A stretch of 64,000 nt of DNA, taken from the NCBI RefSeq assembly GCF_900163545.1, contig NZ_FUHW01000038.1, positions 124,001 to 188,000 of the forward strand, given 5' to 3'. Within the stretch, counting starts at the first letter, position 1, and each line of letters begins with the position of its first letter. Positions 9,106 through 17,668 of the stretch are shown piece after piece. This stretch comes from Arthrobacter rhombi. GTDB lineage: Bacteria > Actinomycetota > Actinomycetes > Actinomycetales > Micrococcaceae. The translations under genes were made by a program, and so were the position numbers. Below the pieces are notes generated by a model. That model saw only the letters and a program-made list of their open reading frames with translations, was not told where the DNA came from and did no database searches.

Positions 9106-9168
9106 ATGTTCAGCATACGATAAATAACTGCACTGATTGACATCATCAAATCACATAGCAAGGTTTTT
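9106..9168. promoter_or_regulatory. Divergent ArsR/MFS control region
   Basis: 63 bp, clearly more AT-rich than its surroundings. The regulator's -10 TATGCT lies at 9112-9117 on the minus strand. An imperfect dyad TGAT-N4-ATCA occurs at about 9133-9144. AAGG at about 9157-9160 serves as Shine-Dalgarno for the transporter. A binding site for the regulator is expected here but not proven. Confidence 0.45.
9112..9117 (-). promoter_or_regulatory. -10 of the ArsR-type regulator (leaderless)
   Basis: TATGCT on the minus strand, then GAACAT, then ATG at 9105. Confidence 0.5.
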
Positions 9169-10524
9169 ATGACCTCTCCTGGGCCCCAGTCTCATTCGGC
9201 TCCGGACGGTAATCAACAGGCCAGTGGGGTGGCCGACCCGTCCAATATCCAACCTCCGCCACCGCCCCAGACGCCTTTGCGTCGGGAAGGGAACTTCTTG
9301 GTGTTCTGGCTCGGCCAGACATTGAGCCAGTTCGGCGCACAACTCGGCACGGTCGCCATGCCGGTGCTTGCCGTCACGCTGCTGCACGCTTCCGAATGGG
9401 AAGTCGGCGTCCTCAATGCGGCGAACACTGCCGCCTTCCTGATCGTTGGCCTCCCGGTCGGTGCCTGGGTCGACCGGTTCTTCAAACGACGGATCATGGT
9501 CCGCGCCGACCTCGTCCGGGCCGCTGCCATGCTGGCCATTCCACTGCTGTGGTACCCCGGACTGCTACATATCTGGCATCTGTGGGTCATTGCCGCAATC
9601 ATCGGGATAGCCAACGTCTTCTTTGACGTTTCCTACCAGTCCTATATCCCGGCACTGGTCCACCGTGATCAGATCTCCGAGGCCAACGCCAAATTAGAGA
9701 TCAGCGGTCAGATCTCCCGGTTGGCCGGCCCGGCGGCCGGAGGCGCTTTATTGGCAGTGCTGACCGCACCCCTGCTTTTCGTCGGACAAGCCATCGGTTA
9801 TCTGGTGTCGGCGCTCTGCCTCTGGCGGGTCCGCGACGATGAACGGCCCGCGGTGCGCCACCCCGATGCCCGACTGGTCACCGAAATCAAGGAGGGCCTG
9901 GGCTATGTTGTCCGGCACCGGCTGATCGGCCCGATTGCCGCGACCACCGGGATCATGAACTTCTTCAGCACCATCATCTTTACGCTGCTGCCGATCCTGG
10001 TCCTGCGTACGTTGAGTCTGAACACGGTCGAGCTCGGGTTGATCTATTCGGCGGGTGCCGTTGGCGGGCTGCTGGCGGCTTCACTGACGCCCTGGGTGGC
10101 AGCCAAGGCGGGGGAGGGCCCGTCGCTTGTGATTGGTACGCTGCTGACGGCTGTGGGCATGTCGGGATTCCCGTTGTCCATTCTCGCCGGCGGCCTCCGC
10201 CCGTCGTTCGCGATCCTGGCCTGCTCGATGTTTGTTCTGACGGCCGGTGTGCTCGTCTATAACATCATTCAGGTCAGTATGCGGCAGAAGATTTGCCCAC
10301 CACGCTTGCTGGGGCGTATGAACGCTTCGATCCGCTTCATCGTTTGGGGGATCATGCCGATTGCCTCGTTGCTGGCCGGCTTATTCGGTGAAGTACTCGG
10401 CATCTCGGCTGCCCTCTGGATCGGGGTTGGAGGCAGCGCCCTGGCCACCCTGCCGTTGGTGCTCTCCCCGCTGCCGCGCATGCGCCAACTGCCCGCCGAG
10501 CAGGAGGACGACGGCGTGCGTTAG
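9169..10524 (+). CDS. MFS transporter, probable drug/multidrug exporter
   Basis: Membrane protein of 451 residues with about 12 hydrophobic helices after a Pro/Gln-rich cytoplasmic N-terminus (1-44). The loop GLPVGAWVDRFFKRRIMVRADL is the MFS motif A between TM2 and TM3. Sequence style fits the enterobactin-exporter/macrolide-efflux (MFS_3) group: QTLSQFGAQLGTVAMPVLAVTLL at the start and RLAGPAAGGALLAV in the middle. Expression is likely set by the divergent ArsR-type regulator. The stop overlaps by 3 bp the stop of the convergent gene that follows. Substrate unknown. Confidence 0.85.
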   Translation: MTSPGPQSHSAPDGNQQASGVADPSNIQPPPPPQTPLRREGNFLVFWLGQTLSQFGAQLGTVAMPVLAVTLLHASEWEVGVLNAANTAAFLIVGLPVGAWVDRFFKRRIMVRADLVRAAAMLAIPLLWYPGLLHIWHLWVIAAIIGIANVFFDVSYQSYIPALVHRDQISEANAKLEISGQISRLAGPAAGGALLAVLTAPLLFVGQAIGYLVSALCLWRVRDDERPAVRHPDARLVTEIKEGLGYVVRHRLIGPIAATTGIMNFFSTIIFTLLPILVLRTLSLNTVELGLIYSAGAVGGLLAASLTPWVAAKAGEGPSLVIGTLLTAVGMSGFPLSILAGGLRPSFAILACSMFVLTAGVLVYNIIQVSMRQKICPPRLLGRMNASIRFIVWGIMPIASLLAGLFGEVLGISAALWIGVGGSALATLPLVLSPLPRMRQLPAEQEDDGVR

Positions 10525-10799
10525 ACCCGCCGGCCGCCGCGGCGCTGAGGTGCCGGGGGAACGCGCTTGGCATGGGTGACCGTGGAATGTTCCACCGTGA
10601 CCGGCCCGGTCCGGGTTCGTACGGTCAACCAACCGTCTTCCAGCGACACGAAGTCACCGATTGAGTCGCTGTGTTGCGGCCCGTCGGGGGTGGGGGCAGC
10701 GGCTGGGTCTTCGTCCGGCGAAGCGGCCCGCCCCGTGATCCGGTACCTGATGACGATGCGTTCACCAGGGGCCAAGGTGTCGAAAAAGTCGGCGGTCAT
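10521..10799 (-). CDS. Small SH3-like protein (DUF6725/Rv0428c N-domain type)
   Basis: 92 residues, hypothetical. Seen: PGERIVIRYRITG, a variable acidic/Ala-rich insert, then IGDFVSLEDGWLTVRTRTGPVTVEHSTVTHAKRVPP. This resembles the SH3-like N-terminal domain of the Rv0428c group of GNAT acetyltransferases, here present without the acetyltransferase; I recall similar short proteins next to the fdxA ferredoxin in related genomes. Start ATG follows GATGAGG. It reads towards the MFS gene and is back to back with fdxA. Confidence 0.7.
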   Translation of the reverse strand: MTADFFDTLAPGERIVIRYRITGRAASPDEDPAAAPTPDGPQHSDSIGDFVSLEDGWLTVRTRTGPVTVEHSTVTHAKRVPPAPQRRGGRRV

Positions 10800-10856
10800 G
10801 GCCTCATCGTAATCTCGAATGCTGGCCTCGCCTTCGATCCGAGAGGTCAGGGGGAC

Positions 10857-10862
10857 TAAGCT
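10857..10862 (+). promoter_or_regulatory. Probable -10 element for fdxA-dapC
   Basis: TAAGCT, the hexamer type seen at many units here, lies 68 bases before the fdxA start. This implies a leader of about 60 bases carrying AGGAAGG. Confidence 0.4.
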
Positions 10863-10930
10863 GGAAGCCGGTGGTGCCTGCGGGCGCCCCGCGGAGTCGA
10901 GGCGAACAGCAAAGGAAGGCCCTAGGTACA

Positions 10931-11254
10931 GTGACCTACATCATCGCTCAGCCGTGTGTAGACGTGAAGGACAAAGCCTGCGTTGAGGAATGTCCAGTCG
11001 ATTGCATCTACGAGGGGGAACGCTCGCTCTACATCCACCCGGATGAGTGTGTGGACTGTGGCGCCTGCGAACCGGTGTGTCCCGTGGAAGCGATCTACTA
11101 CGAGGACGACACCCCGGAAGAATGGGCCGAGTATTACAAGGCCAACGTCGAATTTTTCGACGAGTTGGGGTCCCCGGGTGGAGCCGCCAAGGTCGGCAAC
11201 ACGCACACCGACCACCCCATCATCGCCGCCCTGCCCCCGCAGCCCGGTATCTGA
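10931..11254 (+). CDS. fdxA: 7Fe ferredoxin (3Fe-4S/4Fe-4S)
   Basis: Soluble electron carrier of 107 residues. Cysteines 9, 17, 21, 25 and 40, 43, 46, 50 give the pattern C-x7-C-x3-C-x3-CP together with CxxCxxCxxxCP, typical of actinobacterial seven-iron ferredoxins. The start is GTG at 10931 (protein begins TYIIAQPCVDVKD after Met), because this N-terminus is strongly conserved in the family; an upstream GTG at 10871 would add 20 unlike residues. AGGAAGG lies about 12 bases before the start. dapC begins 4 bases after the stop, so the two are co-transcribed, as in other actinobacteria. Confidence 0.95.
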   Translation: MTYIIAQPCVDVKDKACVEECPVDCIYEGERSLYIHPDECVDCGACEPVCPVEAIYYEDDTPEEWAEYYKANVEFFDELGSPGGAAKVGNTHTDHPIIAALPPQPGI

Positions 11255-11258
11255 ACCC

Positions 11259-12395
11259 GTGCTGATCCTCCCTGACTACCCGTGGGACTCGCTGGCCCCC
11301 TACAAAGAGCGGGCTCTTCAGCACCCCGAAGGCATCGTGAACCTCTCGATCGGCACCCCGGTGGATCCCACCCCCGGGCTCGTCCAACAGGCGTTGGCCG
11401 AAGCCGCTGACGCTCCCGGGTATCCGACCACCCACGGAACCGAAGGCCTGCGTCAGGCGATCGCCGATTGGTATGCCCGGCGTCGGAACACCACCGGGCT
11501 GGACCCGTCCAACATCATGCCCACTGTCGGCTCCAAGGAACTGGTGGCTTGGCTGCCGCTGTTGTTGGGGCTGGGTGCGGGAGACGTCGTCGTCCGCCCC
11601 ACCGTGGCTTACCCGACCTATGACATCGGTGCCCAGCTAGCTGGAGCCGAAGCCGTCACAGCCGATGACCTGGACACCTTGGACCCCGCGGTGCGCTCCC
11701 GGGTGAAGCTCGTCTGGGTGAACTCGCCCGGGAATCCGACGGGGATCGTGCGCAGCGTCGATTCGCTGGCCGGGTTGGTGGCCCAGGCCCGCGCCCTCGG
11801 CGCTGTCGTCGCTTCGGACGAGTGCTACGCGGAACTGGGGTGGGGAGCCTGGGACGGAATCTGCATCCCGGGCGTTCTCGACGACCGGGTCAGTGGCGGA
11901 GATCATCGCGGTTTGTTGTCGGTGTATTCGTTGTCTAAACAGTCCAACCTGGCTGGCTACCGGGCGGCTTTCGTCGCCGGTGCACCAGAACTCATGCCGC
12001 ATCTGATCAACTCACGCAAACATGCCGGAATGATCGTGCCGCATCCGGTGCAGGAAGCGATGCGAGTTGCCCTCGGGGACGACGCCCATGTGGGCGAGCA
12101 AAAGGAGCGCTACCGTCACCGCCGGCAGCTTCTCGTGCCTGCTCTAGAGTCGTTCGGGTTGAGGATCGAGCACTCCGAAGCGGGACTCTACCTGTGGGGC
12201 ACTGCGGGGCAGGACACCTGGACCACGATCGGACGACTGGCGGATCTGGGGATCCTCGCAGGACCCGGAACGTTCTACGGCGAAGCCGGCAACGGTTACG
12301 TGCGGATCGCGCTGACGGCCAGCGACGAGAGGGTCCGTGCCGCCGCAAACCGGCTGAACGCGGCCGCGGGTTCGCGCTCAGCCCCTCTTGATTAG
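11259..12395 (+). CDS. dapC: Succinyldiaminopimelate transaminase DapC
   Basis: PLP enzyme converting N-succinyl-2-amino-6-ketopimelate to N-succinyl-LL-2,6-diaminopimelate in lysine/peptidoglycan precursor synthesis. 378 residues of class I/II aminotransferase: PTHGTEGLRQAIADWYARR, NSPGNPTG, and the PLP lysine K227 in SLSKQSNLAGYRAAF. The GTG start at 11259 (VLILPDYPWDSL) lies 4 bases after fdxA; a Shine-Dalgarno is lacking, which suggests coupling to fdxA. dapD and dapE are 3-5 kb downstream, so three steps of the succinylase branch map here. Placement beside fdxA supports DapC over other aminotransferases. Confidence 0.92.
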   Translation: MLILPDYPWDSLAPYKERALQHPEGIVNLSIGTPVDPTPGLVQQALAEAADAPGYPTTHGTEGLRQAIADWYARRRNTTGLDPSNIMPTVGSKELVAWLPLLLGLGAGDVVVRPTVAYPTYDIGAQLAGAEAVTADDLDTLDPAVRSRVKLVWVNSPGNPTGIVRSVDSLAGLVAQARALGAVVASDECYAELGWGAWDGICIPGVLDDRVSGGDHRGLLSVYSLSKQSNLAGYRAAFVAGAPELMPHLINSRKHAGMIVPHPVQEAMRVALGDDAHVGEQKERYRHRRQLLVPALESFGLRIEHSEAGLYLWGTAGQDTWTTIGRLADLGILAGPGTFYGEAGNGYVRIALTASDERVRAAANRLNAAAGSRSAPLD

Positions 12396-12443
12396 TTTCC
12401 GGTACCTCCGGAGCGGTAGCGTGAGACCTGATTACTGCTTGTT

Positions 12444-12459
12444 AGTACAACTATGTACT
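12444..12459. promoter_or_regulatory. Inverted repeat upstream of gltA (candidate operator)
   Basis: AGTACA-ACTA-TGTACT, a perfect 6-4-6 inverted repeat 18 bases before the gltA start, probably overlapping its core promoter. I cannot name the regulator. Nothing else is evident in 12396-12476 apart from the Shine-Dalgarno AAGGAGA. Confidence 0.45.
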
Positions 12460-12476
12460 CCGGTTAAGGAGAAACC

Positions 12477-13760
12477 ATGACGGATAATAACTCCGCTCGC
12501 TTGGCGTTTGCCGGACATGACCTCGAGCTCCCGGTGGTGCCAGCCTCCGAGGGCAACGACGGATTCGATGTCGCCAAGCTCCTCAAGGACACCGGGAACG
12601 TCACCTATGATCCCGGTTTCATGAACACGGCGGCTACCAAGTCCGCCATCACCTACATTGACGGCGACGCGGGGATCTTGCGGTACCGCGGATACCCGAT
12701 CGAGCAGCTCGCCCAGCAGTCCAGCTTCCTCGAGACGTCGTACCTGTTGATCTACGGCAACCTGCCCTCGGCCAGCGAGTTGGAAGAGTTCGACCAGAAA
12801 ATCCGTCGCCATACGATGCTGCACGAGGAGCTCAAGGGCTTCTTTGGTGGTTTCCCCCGTGATGCCCACCCGATGCCGGTGCTCTCATCTGCCGTTTCAG
12901 CATTGTCGACCTGGTACCAGGATTCGCTGGACCCCTTTGACGAGGACCAGGTCGAGCTCTCCACCATCCGCCTGTTGGCCAAGGTCCCGGTCATCGCCGC
13001 GTACGCCCATAAGAAGTCGGTTGGCCAGGCGCTGTTGTACCCGGATAACTCCATGAACCTCGTGGAGAACTTCATGCGGCTGAACTTCGGCATCGCCGCC
13101 GAACCATACGATCTGGATCCTGACCTGGTCAAGGCGCTGGACCAGTTGCTGATCCTGCATGCCGACCACGAGCAGAACTGCTCGACCTCCACGGTCCGCC
13201 TGGTCGGGTCCTCGAACGCGAACATGTTCGCTTCCATCTCAGCCGGTATCAACGCCCTCTTCGGCCCGGCACATGGCGGGGCGAACGAGGCAGTGCTGAA
13301 GATGCTGCGTGGCATCCAGGCCGAGGGCATCAAGCCCGAGGACTACATGGAGAAGGTCAAGAACAAGGAAGACGGGGTCCGGCTGATGGGCTTCGGACAC
13401 CGTGTCTACAAGAACTACGACCCGCGCGCGAAGATCATCAAGTCCACCGCACACGACATCCTGAACAAGCTCGGCGGCAACGACGAGCTCTTGGACATTG
13501 CGATGCGCTTGGAGGAGCGGGCCCTCGAAGACGACTACTTCATCGAGCGCAAGCTCTACCCGAACGTCGACTTCTACACGGGTCTGATCTACAAGGCCAT
13601 GGGTTTCCCGGAGAAGATGTTCACCGTGCTCTTCGCGATCGGCCGGCTGCCCGGTTGGATCGCCCAGTGGCGCGAAATGATCCAGGAGCCAGGCCTGAAG
13701 ATCGGGCGCCCGCGCCAGCTCTATGTGGGCGAAGGCGAGCGCAACTACCCGGCTTTCTAG
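12477..13760 (+). CDS. gltA: Citrate synthase (type II)
   Basis: TCA-cycle entry enzyme condensing acetyl-CoA with oxaloacetate; cytoplasmic. 427 residues with the catalytic triad visible: H266 in GPAHGGANEAVL, H308 in GFGHRVYKNYDPRA, D365 in NVDFYTGLIY. The N-terminal beta domain (ITYIDGDAGILRYRGYPIEQLA) marks the hexameric type II form of Gram-negatives and actinobacteria. AAGGAGA precedes the ATG by 6 bases. The gene is flanked by an inverted repeat at its promoter and a strong terminator, so it is monocistronic. Confidence 0.98.
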   Translation: MTDNNSARLAFAGHDLELPVVPASEGNDGFDVAKLLKDTGNVTYDPGFMNTAATKSAITYIDGDAGILRYRGYPIEQLAQQSSFLETSYLLIYGNLPSASELEEFDQKIRRHTMLHEELKGFFGGFPRDAHPMPVLSSAVSALSTWYQDSLDPFDEDQVELSTIRLLAKVPVIAAYAHKKSVGQALLYPDNSMNLVENFMRLNFGIAAEPYDLDPDLVKALDQLLILHADHEQNCSTSTVRLVGSSNANMFASISAGINALFGPAHGGANEAVLKMLRGIQAEGIKPEDYMEKVKNKEDGVRLMGFGHRVYKNYDPRAKIIKSTAHDILNKLGGNDELLDIAMRLEERALEDDYFIERKLYPNVDFYTGLIYKAMGFPEKMFTVLFAIGRLPGWIAQWREMIQEPGLKIGRPRQLYVGEGERNYPAF

Positions 13761-13783
13761 CCCGGACAGTTCGAATCGTCGAG

Positions 13784-13819
13784 GCGGTCGCTTCCCTACT
13801 GGGGGAGCGGCCGCTTTTT
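13784..13819 (+). terminator. Rho-independent terminator of gltA
   Basis: 13-bp stem (13784-13796 with 13802-13814, two G-U pairs), 5-base loop, then TTTTT at 13815-13819. It starts 24 bases after the gltA stop. Confidence 0.9.
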
Positions 13820-13891
13820 GCTTCGGATGCTACCGGGAATCTTGACACAGGCCTATTCTGGAAGGGGGTTCGCTGAGTAAGGACGACCGGC

Positions 13892-14497
13892 ATGTATGAG
13901 TACCGTGGGGACGGGTGGCAGGTCACGGCGCAAAGCCATGGGCAGATGCTGCTGGCCTTGTATTTTCGTGATTTGGCGGGCATCGAACACCCGGGCCCAC
14001 CGGATATCGCTCCGCTGGCCCCTCGCGTCAAAGCCACAGCGGCAGCGGAGGTCTCCGGTCCGCCGGCAGCAGAGCTGCGGCAGGAATGGCATGACTGGTG
14101 GCGTCGGGTTCTTCTGCACGACCCGGATGACGACGAATTGTTTTGCCCACCACTGTTTCCAGGTTTCGCCGATTCCCCGACCCTTCAGCACCTGTTGCAG
14201 GCACACTATGGTGCCGCACTCAGCTGGAGCCGCGCCCGGATGGACGAATACCGCGAGGTCAGTTCCGATCATCATGCCAGCGGTCGCCGGAGCCTGTTGG
14301 AGGAAATGATCATCGACCGGGCGAGAAAACTACCACGACGGCCGAAGCCGATGGAGCTCAAACTGGTGGAACTACCCTTGTCAGAACAACGAGCCTGGTT
14401 CGTGGACCCGGACACCGTGATCCTCAACCAGGATCTGGCACGCGACGCCGAGCTCTACCGCAGTTTCCTGGAGCCGGTGATCCGTTTCCTGCTCTGA
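13892..14497 (+). CDS. Conserved-type hypothetical protein
   Basis: 201 residues, soluble, no signal peptide or membrane helix. Rich in Trp/His/Asp in the middle (RQEWHDWWRRVLLHDPDDDE) and ends hydrophobic (SFLEPVIRFLL). I do not recognise a domain. TATTCT at 13853-13858 could be the -10 and AAGGA about 9 bases before the ATG fits a Shine-Dalgarno, so this one has a normal leader. It converges on the dapD-linked lysozyme-like gene. Codon use matches its neighbours, so it is likely a real native gene. Confidence 0.7.
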   Translation: MYEYRGDGWQVTAQSHGQMLLALYFRDLAGIEHPGPPDIAPLAPRVKATAAAEVSGPPAAELRQEWHDWWRRVLLHDPDDDELFCPPLFPGFADSPTLQHLLQAHYGAALSWSRARMDEYREVSSDHHASGRRSLLEEMIIDRARKLPRRPKPMELKLVELPLSEQRAWFVDPDTVILNQDLARDAELYRSFLEPVIRFLL

Positions 14498-14517
14498 ACC
14501 GATGAGGGGACGACAGC

Positions 14518-15441
14518 CTAGGGTGCGGCGTCGGCGAAGGTAATGACCACCTGTGATTTTCCGGTGGTGCCAGGAACCCATTGGTGTTCGGCGCGATTCC
14601 ATAACAACCCCGAATTGCTGACCGAGATGATCTGGTGTTCAGAGGCGTTGGCGACCGCCCATTGGGCCACCGCCCAGCCGCGTTCCTGGGCGGCCGAAAC
14701 AGTCAAACTATGGGCGCCTGCCGAGACGGGGAGGTCCCCGAAGGCTGCGGTGAGCTGCGCCGAAGTAGCCGCCACATCCCCTGCCGCGGTGGGGCGACGT
14801 AGAACGCAGTTCAACGCAGCGGGGGAATGCCCGGTCAGAGCCGAGGCGTAGGCCCTGCCCTCGGGCTCATGGTCGGCATAGGCTTGCGGAAAGGCACTGC
14901 GTTGGACCTTCTGTGCGGCCTCGGTCACCGGCAGCGAGCGATAATCGAACGTCTCCAGCTCCTGGTAGAACCGGTTAGCGGAGTAGAGCGGATCCATGAT
15001 CTGTTCCTCGGTGCCCCAGCCCTGCGATGGGCGTTGTTGGAACAGCCCCCGTGAGTCGGGGCCTGCCTGGTCGCCGTAGTCGATATTGCGTAATTTCGAT
15101 TCCTGAACCGACGTGGCAATACCGATGGTGGCGGCACGGGCCGGCATGCCGCGCCGTACGGCCACCGCGGAAATCAGTGCTGCATTACGGGCCTGTTCGG
15201 GGTCGAGCCGATGTTGGTCCGGCCCGACGGCTGCTGTGCAGTGTGGCCGAATCAGGGTTTCCTGTTGATCGAGGAAACGTGAGGCGACATAGACGCCTCC
15301 GGAGACCACACCGACCCCCAACACGATGGCCATGAAGGCGCGCAGCCCCCGATGACGACGCTGCTGGGGCCCGGAGCCCTTATGGGGCCCCGGGGACTGG
15401 GTGGACAGCGAGAAGACGCTGTCCGTGAGGTCAGTTGGCAT
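14518..15441 (-). CDS. Membrane-anchored lytic-transglycosylase-like protein
   Basis: 307 residues. A cytoplasmic Pro/Gly/basic N-terminus (1-33) is followed by one TM (about 35-54, [19 protein letters not shown]). An external domain follows with lysozyme-fold features: [39 protein letters not shown] holds the Glu and the [11 protein letters not shown] loop common in actinobacterial resuscitation/transglycosylase-like proteins. The second half, up to [12 protein letters not shown], is of unknown type. The ATG lies inside the end of dapD (11-bp overlap), so the two are co-transcribed; linking a wall enzyme to diaminopimelate synthesis is sensible, but the activity is inferred. Confidence 0.7.
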   Translation of the reverse strand: MPTDLTDSVFSLSTQSPGPHKGSGPQQRRHRGLRAFMAIVLGVGVVSGGVYVASRFLDQQETLIRPHCTAAVGPDQHRLDPEQARNAALISAVAVRRGMPARAATIGIATSVQESKLRNIDYGDQAGPDSRGLFQQRPSQGWGTEEQIMDPLYSANRFYQELETFDYRSLPVTEAAQKVQRSAFPQAYADHEPEGRAYASALTGHSPAALNCVLRRPTAAGDVAATSAQLTAAFGDLPVSAGAHSLTVSAAQERGWAVAQWAVANASEHQIISVSNSGLLWNRAEHQWVPGTTGKSQVVITFADAAP

Positions 15442-16402
15442 GGAGCGCGGAATTCAATTCCACGCTCTGGCCTTCACGGGCCAGGACTTCGACCGCACCG
15501 CTGGTGGAATTACGGCGGAAAAGCAGGTTCGGAACGCCGGAGAGTTCGCGGGCCTTGACGTTCTTACCGTCCAGGAGCACCCGGGTGCCGGCGGTGACGT
15601 AGAGTCCGGCCTCGACGACGCAGTCGTCACCGACGGAAATCCCGACACCCGAGTTGGCGCCGAGGAGCACACGTTCTCCGATGGTGATCCTCTCCTTGCC
15701 GCCGCCGGAAAGGGTCCCCATGATGGAGGCGCCTCCTCCAACATCGGAGCCGTTGCCGACCACCACGGAGGCGGAAATGCGGCCCTCGACCATGGAGGAA
15801 CCCAGGGTGCCGGCATTGAAGTTGACGAAACCCTCGTGCATGACCGTGGTTCCTTCGGCCAGGTGGGCCCCGAGACGGACTCGATCCGCGTCGGCAATCC
15901 GCACACCGGAGGGAAGGACGTAGTCCACCATGCGGGGGAACTTATCCACGCCCTGCACGATGACCGCCCCGCGGCGGCGCAGACGCAAGCGGATGCTCTC
16001 GAAGTCCTCCACCGGGCACGGGCCGAAGTTCGTCCACACAACGTTGGCCAGGAAGCCGAAGATCCCGTCCAGGTTGATGCTGTTCGGAGCTGCCAGACGG
16101 TGGGAGATCAGGTGCAGTCGCAACCACACATCGGCAGTATCGGCAGGAGCAACGTCGAGGTTGATCTCCAGTTCCACAACTTCCTGCCTGGTACCACGAT
16201 CGGCGTCCTCGGTCGCCACGGCGGCCAGTTCCCCGGAGAGACGAGGTGCCTTCTCCAAAGCGGTCAAGGTGGGGGCGGGGAACCAAACGTCCAGCACGGT
16301 GCCGTCGGATGCGATGGTGGCTAGGCCTGACCCGGAAGCGATGCGTACCGGGGCGGCGGAGTCGTTCAGGGCAGAACCGGGCTGGGCCGTAGTAGAAGTC
16401 AT
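15431..16402 (-). CDS. dapD: Tetrahydrodipicolinate N-succinyltransferase DapD
   Basis: Adds succinyl-CoA to tetrahydrodipicolinate, the first step of the succinylase branch to diaminopimelate and lysine. 323 residues of the actinobacterial DapD form: an N-terminal domain with [14 protein letters not shown] and [16 protein letters not shown], then a left-handed beta-helix of hexapeptide repeats ([39 protein letters not shown]). The start at 16402 is preferred over the ATG 9 bases upstream because TACGAT (minus strand 16415-16410) lies 7 bases before it, predicting a leaderless message. Divergent from dapE. Confidence 0.95.
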   Translation of the reverse strand: MTSTTAQPGSALNDSAAPVRIASGSGLATIASDGTVLDVWFPAPTLTALEKAPRLSGELAAVATEDADRGTRQEVVELEINLDVAPADTADVWLRLHLISHRLAAPNSINLDGIFGFLANVVWTNFGPCPVEDFESIRLRLRRRGAVIVQGVDKFPRMVDYVLPSGVRIADADRVRLGAHLAEGTTVMHEGFVNFNAGTLGSSMVEGRISASVVVGNGSDVGGGASIMGTLSGGGKERITIGERVLLGANSGVGISVGDDCVVEAGLYVTAGTRVLLDGKNVKARELSGVPNLLFRRNSTSGAVEVLAREGQSVELNSALHAN

Positions 16403-16444
16403 GCCACCCATCGTAGCCGGGAGGACAGGCTATAGGCTGGATCC
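16403..16444. promoter_or_regulatory. Overlapping divergent promoters of dapD and dapE
   Basis: The dapD -10 TACGAT (minus strand, 16410-16415) and the dapE -10 TAGGCT (16433-16438) face away from each other with 17 bases between them. Each therefore occupies the -35 position of the other. Both start codons lie 6-7 bases past their -10, so the 42-bp gap holds promoter and nothing else. Confidence 0.65.
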
Positions 16445-17563
16445 GTGAGTGAACATAACGCCGTGCCTGCCCCAGCAACCTCCTCCGCACCTTTGCCTGA
16501 CGGCTCAGACGTGGCCCTGCTGACGCAGGCGCTGATGGACATCGAGTCCGTATCGGGAAATGAACGGGCGATCGCCGACGCCGTGGAAGATTACTTGCGC
16601 GCCCTGGGCCATCTCAGTGTCCACCGCGACGGGGACTCTCTTGTGGCCCGCACGGAGCTGGGCCGCGCCGAACGGGTCGTCCTGGCCGGACACCTGGATA
16701 CCGTCCCGTTGCCCACCACACCGGGCTCCCGCGGAACGGTGCCTGCCCAATGGGACGGGAACATCTTGTTCGGACGTGGTGCCACCGATATGAAAGGTGG
16801 GGTGGCGGTCCAACTGGCGATCGCCGCACAACTGATCGAACCGAATCGGGACATTACCTTTATCTTCTACGACCATGAAGAGGTCGAAGCCTCCAAATCG
16901 GGGCTGGGTCGTCTGCTGCGAAATGCGCCGCACTTACTCGAAGCCGACTTCGCGATCCTGCTGGAACCGACGAACGGCACGGTGGAAGGCGGCTGCAACG
17001 GCACAACGCGTTTCCTCCTGCGCACCCGCGGCACCGCGGCCCATTCGGCGCGCGCGTGGATGGGGCATAACGCCATTCATGACCTCGCCGACGTGCTGTC
17101 CCGCTTGCAGGAGTACCAGCCGGCCACCGTGGACGTCGATGGGCTGGCCTTCCGCGAATCACTGAATGCGGTGAGGATCACCGGTGGTGTTGCGGGAAAC
17201 GTTATCCCCGATGCCGCCGAAGTCGAGATCAACTATCGTTTCGCCCCGGATAAGGGCATCGCTGAGGCGGAAGCCCATGTCCGTGAACTCCTTGAGGGTT
17301 ACGAAATCGAACGCACCGACGGCGCCCCGGGAGCCAAGCCCGGGTTGAACCATCCTGCCGCGGCCGCTTTCGTGGCCACCGTGGGTGCCGAACCGAAGCC
17401 GAAGTATGGGTGGACGGACGTCGCACGGTTCTCCGAATTGGGGATTCCAGCAGTGAACTTCGGGCCGGGCGACGCGCTGCTGGCCCATTCCGATGACGAA
17501 CATGTCACCGGGCAAGCCATCCGCGACTGCCATGAGGCACTACTCCGGTGGCTGAGCTCCTAG
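16445..17563 (+). CDS. dapE: Succinyl-diaminopimelate desuccinylase DapE
   Basis: Zinc peptidase-family (M20) enzyme releasing succinate from N-succinyl-LL-diaminopimelate. 372 residues. Metal and catalytic residues: H83 and D85 in AGHLDTVP, D115 in RGATDMKGG, E145/E146 in YDHEEVEA, with a lid/dimerisation domain in the middle (TRGTAAHSARAWMGHNAIHD) and the late VNFGPGDALLAHSDDEHV segment. GTG start at 16445 sits 6 bases after TAGGCT, so a leaderless mRNA is likely. It ends at a perfect bidirectional terminator shared with gluD. Confidence 0.96.
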   Translation: MSEHNAVPAPATSSAPLPDGSDVALLTQALMDIESVSGNERAIADAVEDYLRALGHLSVHRDGDSLVARTELGRAERVVLAGHLDTVPLPTTPGSRGTVPAQWDGNILFGRGATDMKGGVAVQLAIAAQLIEPNRDITFIFYDHEEVEASKSGLGRLLRNAPHLLEADFAILLEPTNGTVEGGCNGTTRFLLRTRGTAAHSARAWMGHNAIHDLADVLSRLQEYQPATVDVDGLAFRESLNAVRITGGVAGNVIPDAAEVEINYRFAPDKGIAEAEAHVRELLEGYEIERTDGAPGAKPGLNHPAAAAFVATVGAEPKPKYGWTDVARFSELGIPAVNFGPGDALLAHSDDEHVTGQAIRDCHEALLRWLSS

Positions 17564-17594
17564 ATCTGCCGCGTAAAGGGCCGACGTTTTCCTC

Positions 17595-17646
17595 AAAGAC
17601 GAACGGCCCCGGACACCAGTGAAGGTGTCCGGGGCCGTTCGTCTTT
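17595..17646. terminator. Bidirectional terminator between dapE and gluD
   Basis: 23-bp perfect stem (17595-17617 with 17624-17646) with a 6-base loop, A-rich on the left and T-rich on the right. It lies between two convergent genes and can serve both. Confidence 0.93.
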
Positions 17647-17668
17647 CGCCGCTTCCACGGCTATGAGG

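Noticed and set aside
10983..11258. Upstream extension of dapC through fdxA
   Set aside because: It is a shadow of the ferredoxin gene; homologues begin at the GTG at 11259.
15401..16324. 307-codon open frame antisense to dapD
   Set aside because: Mirror of the hexapeptide repeats; no independent support.
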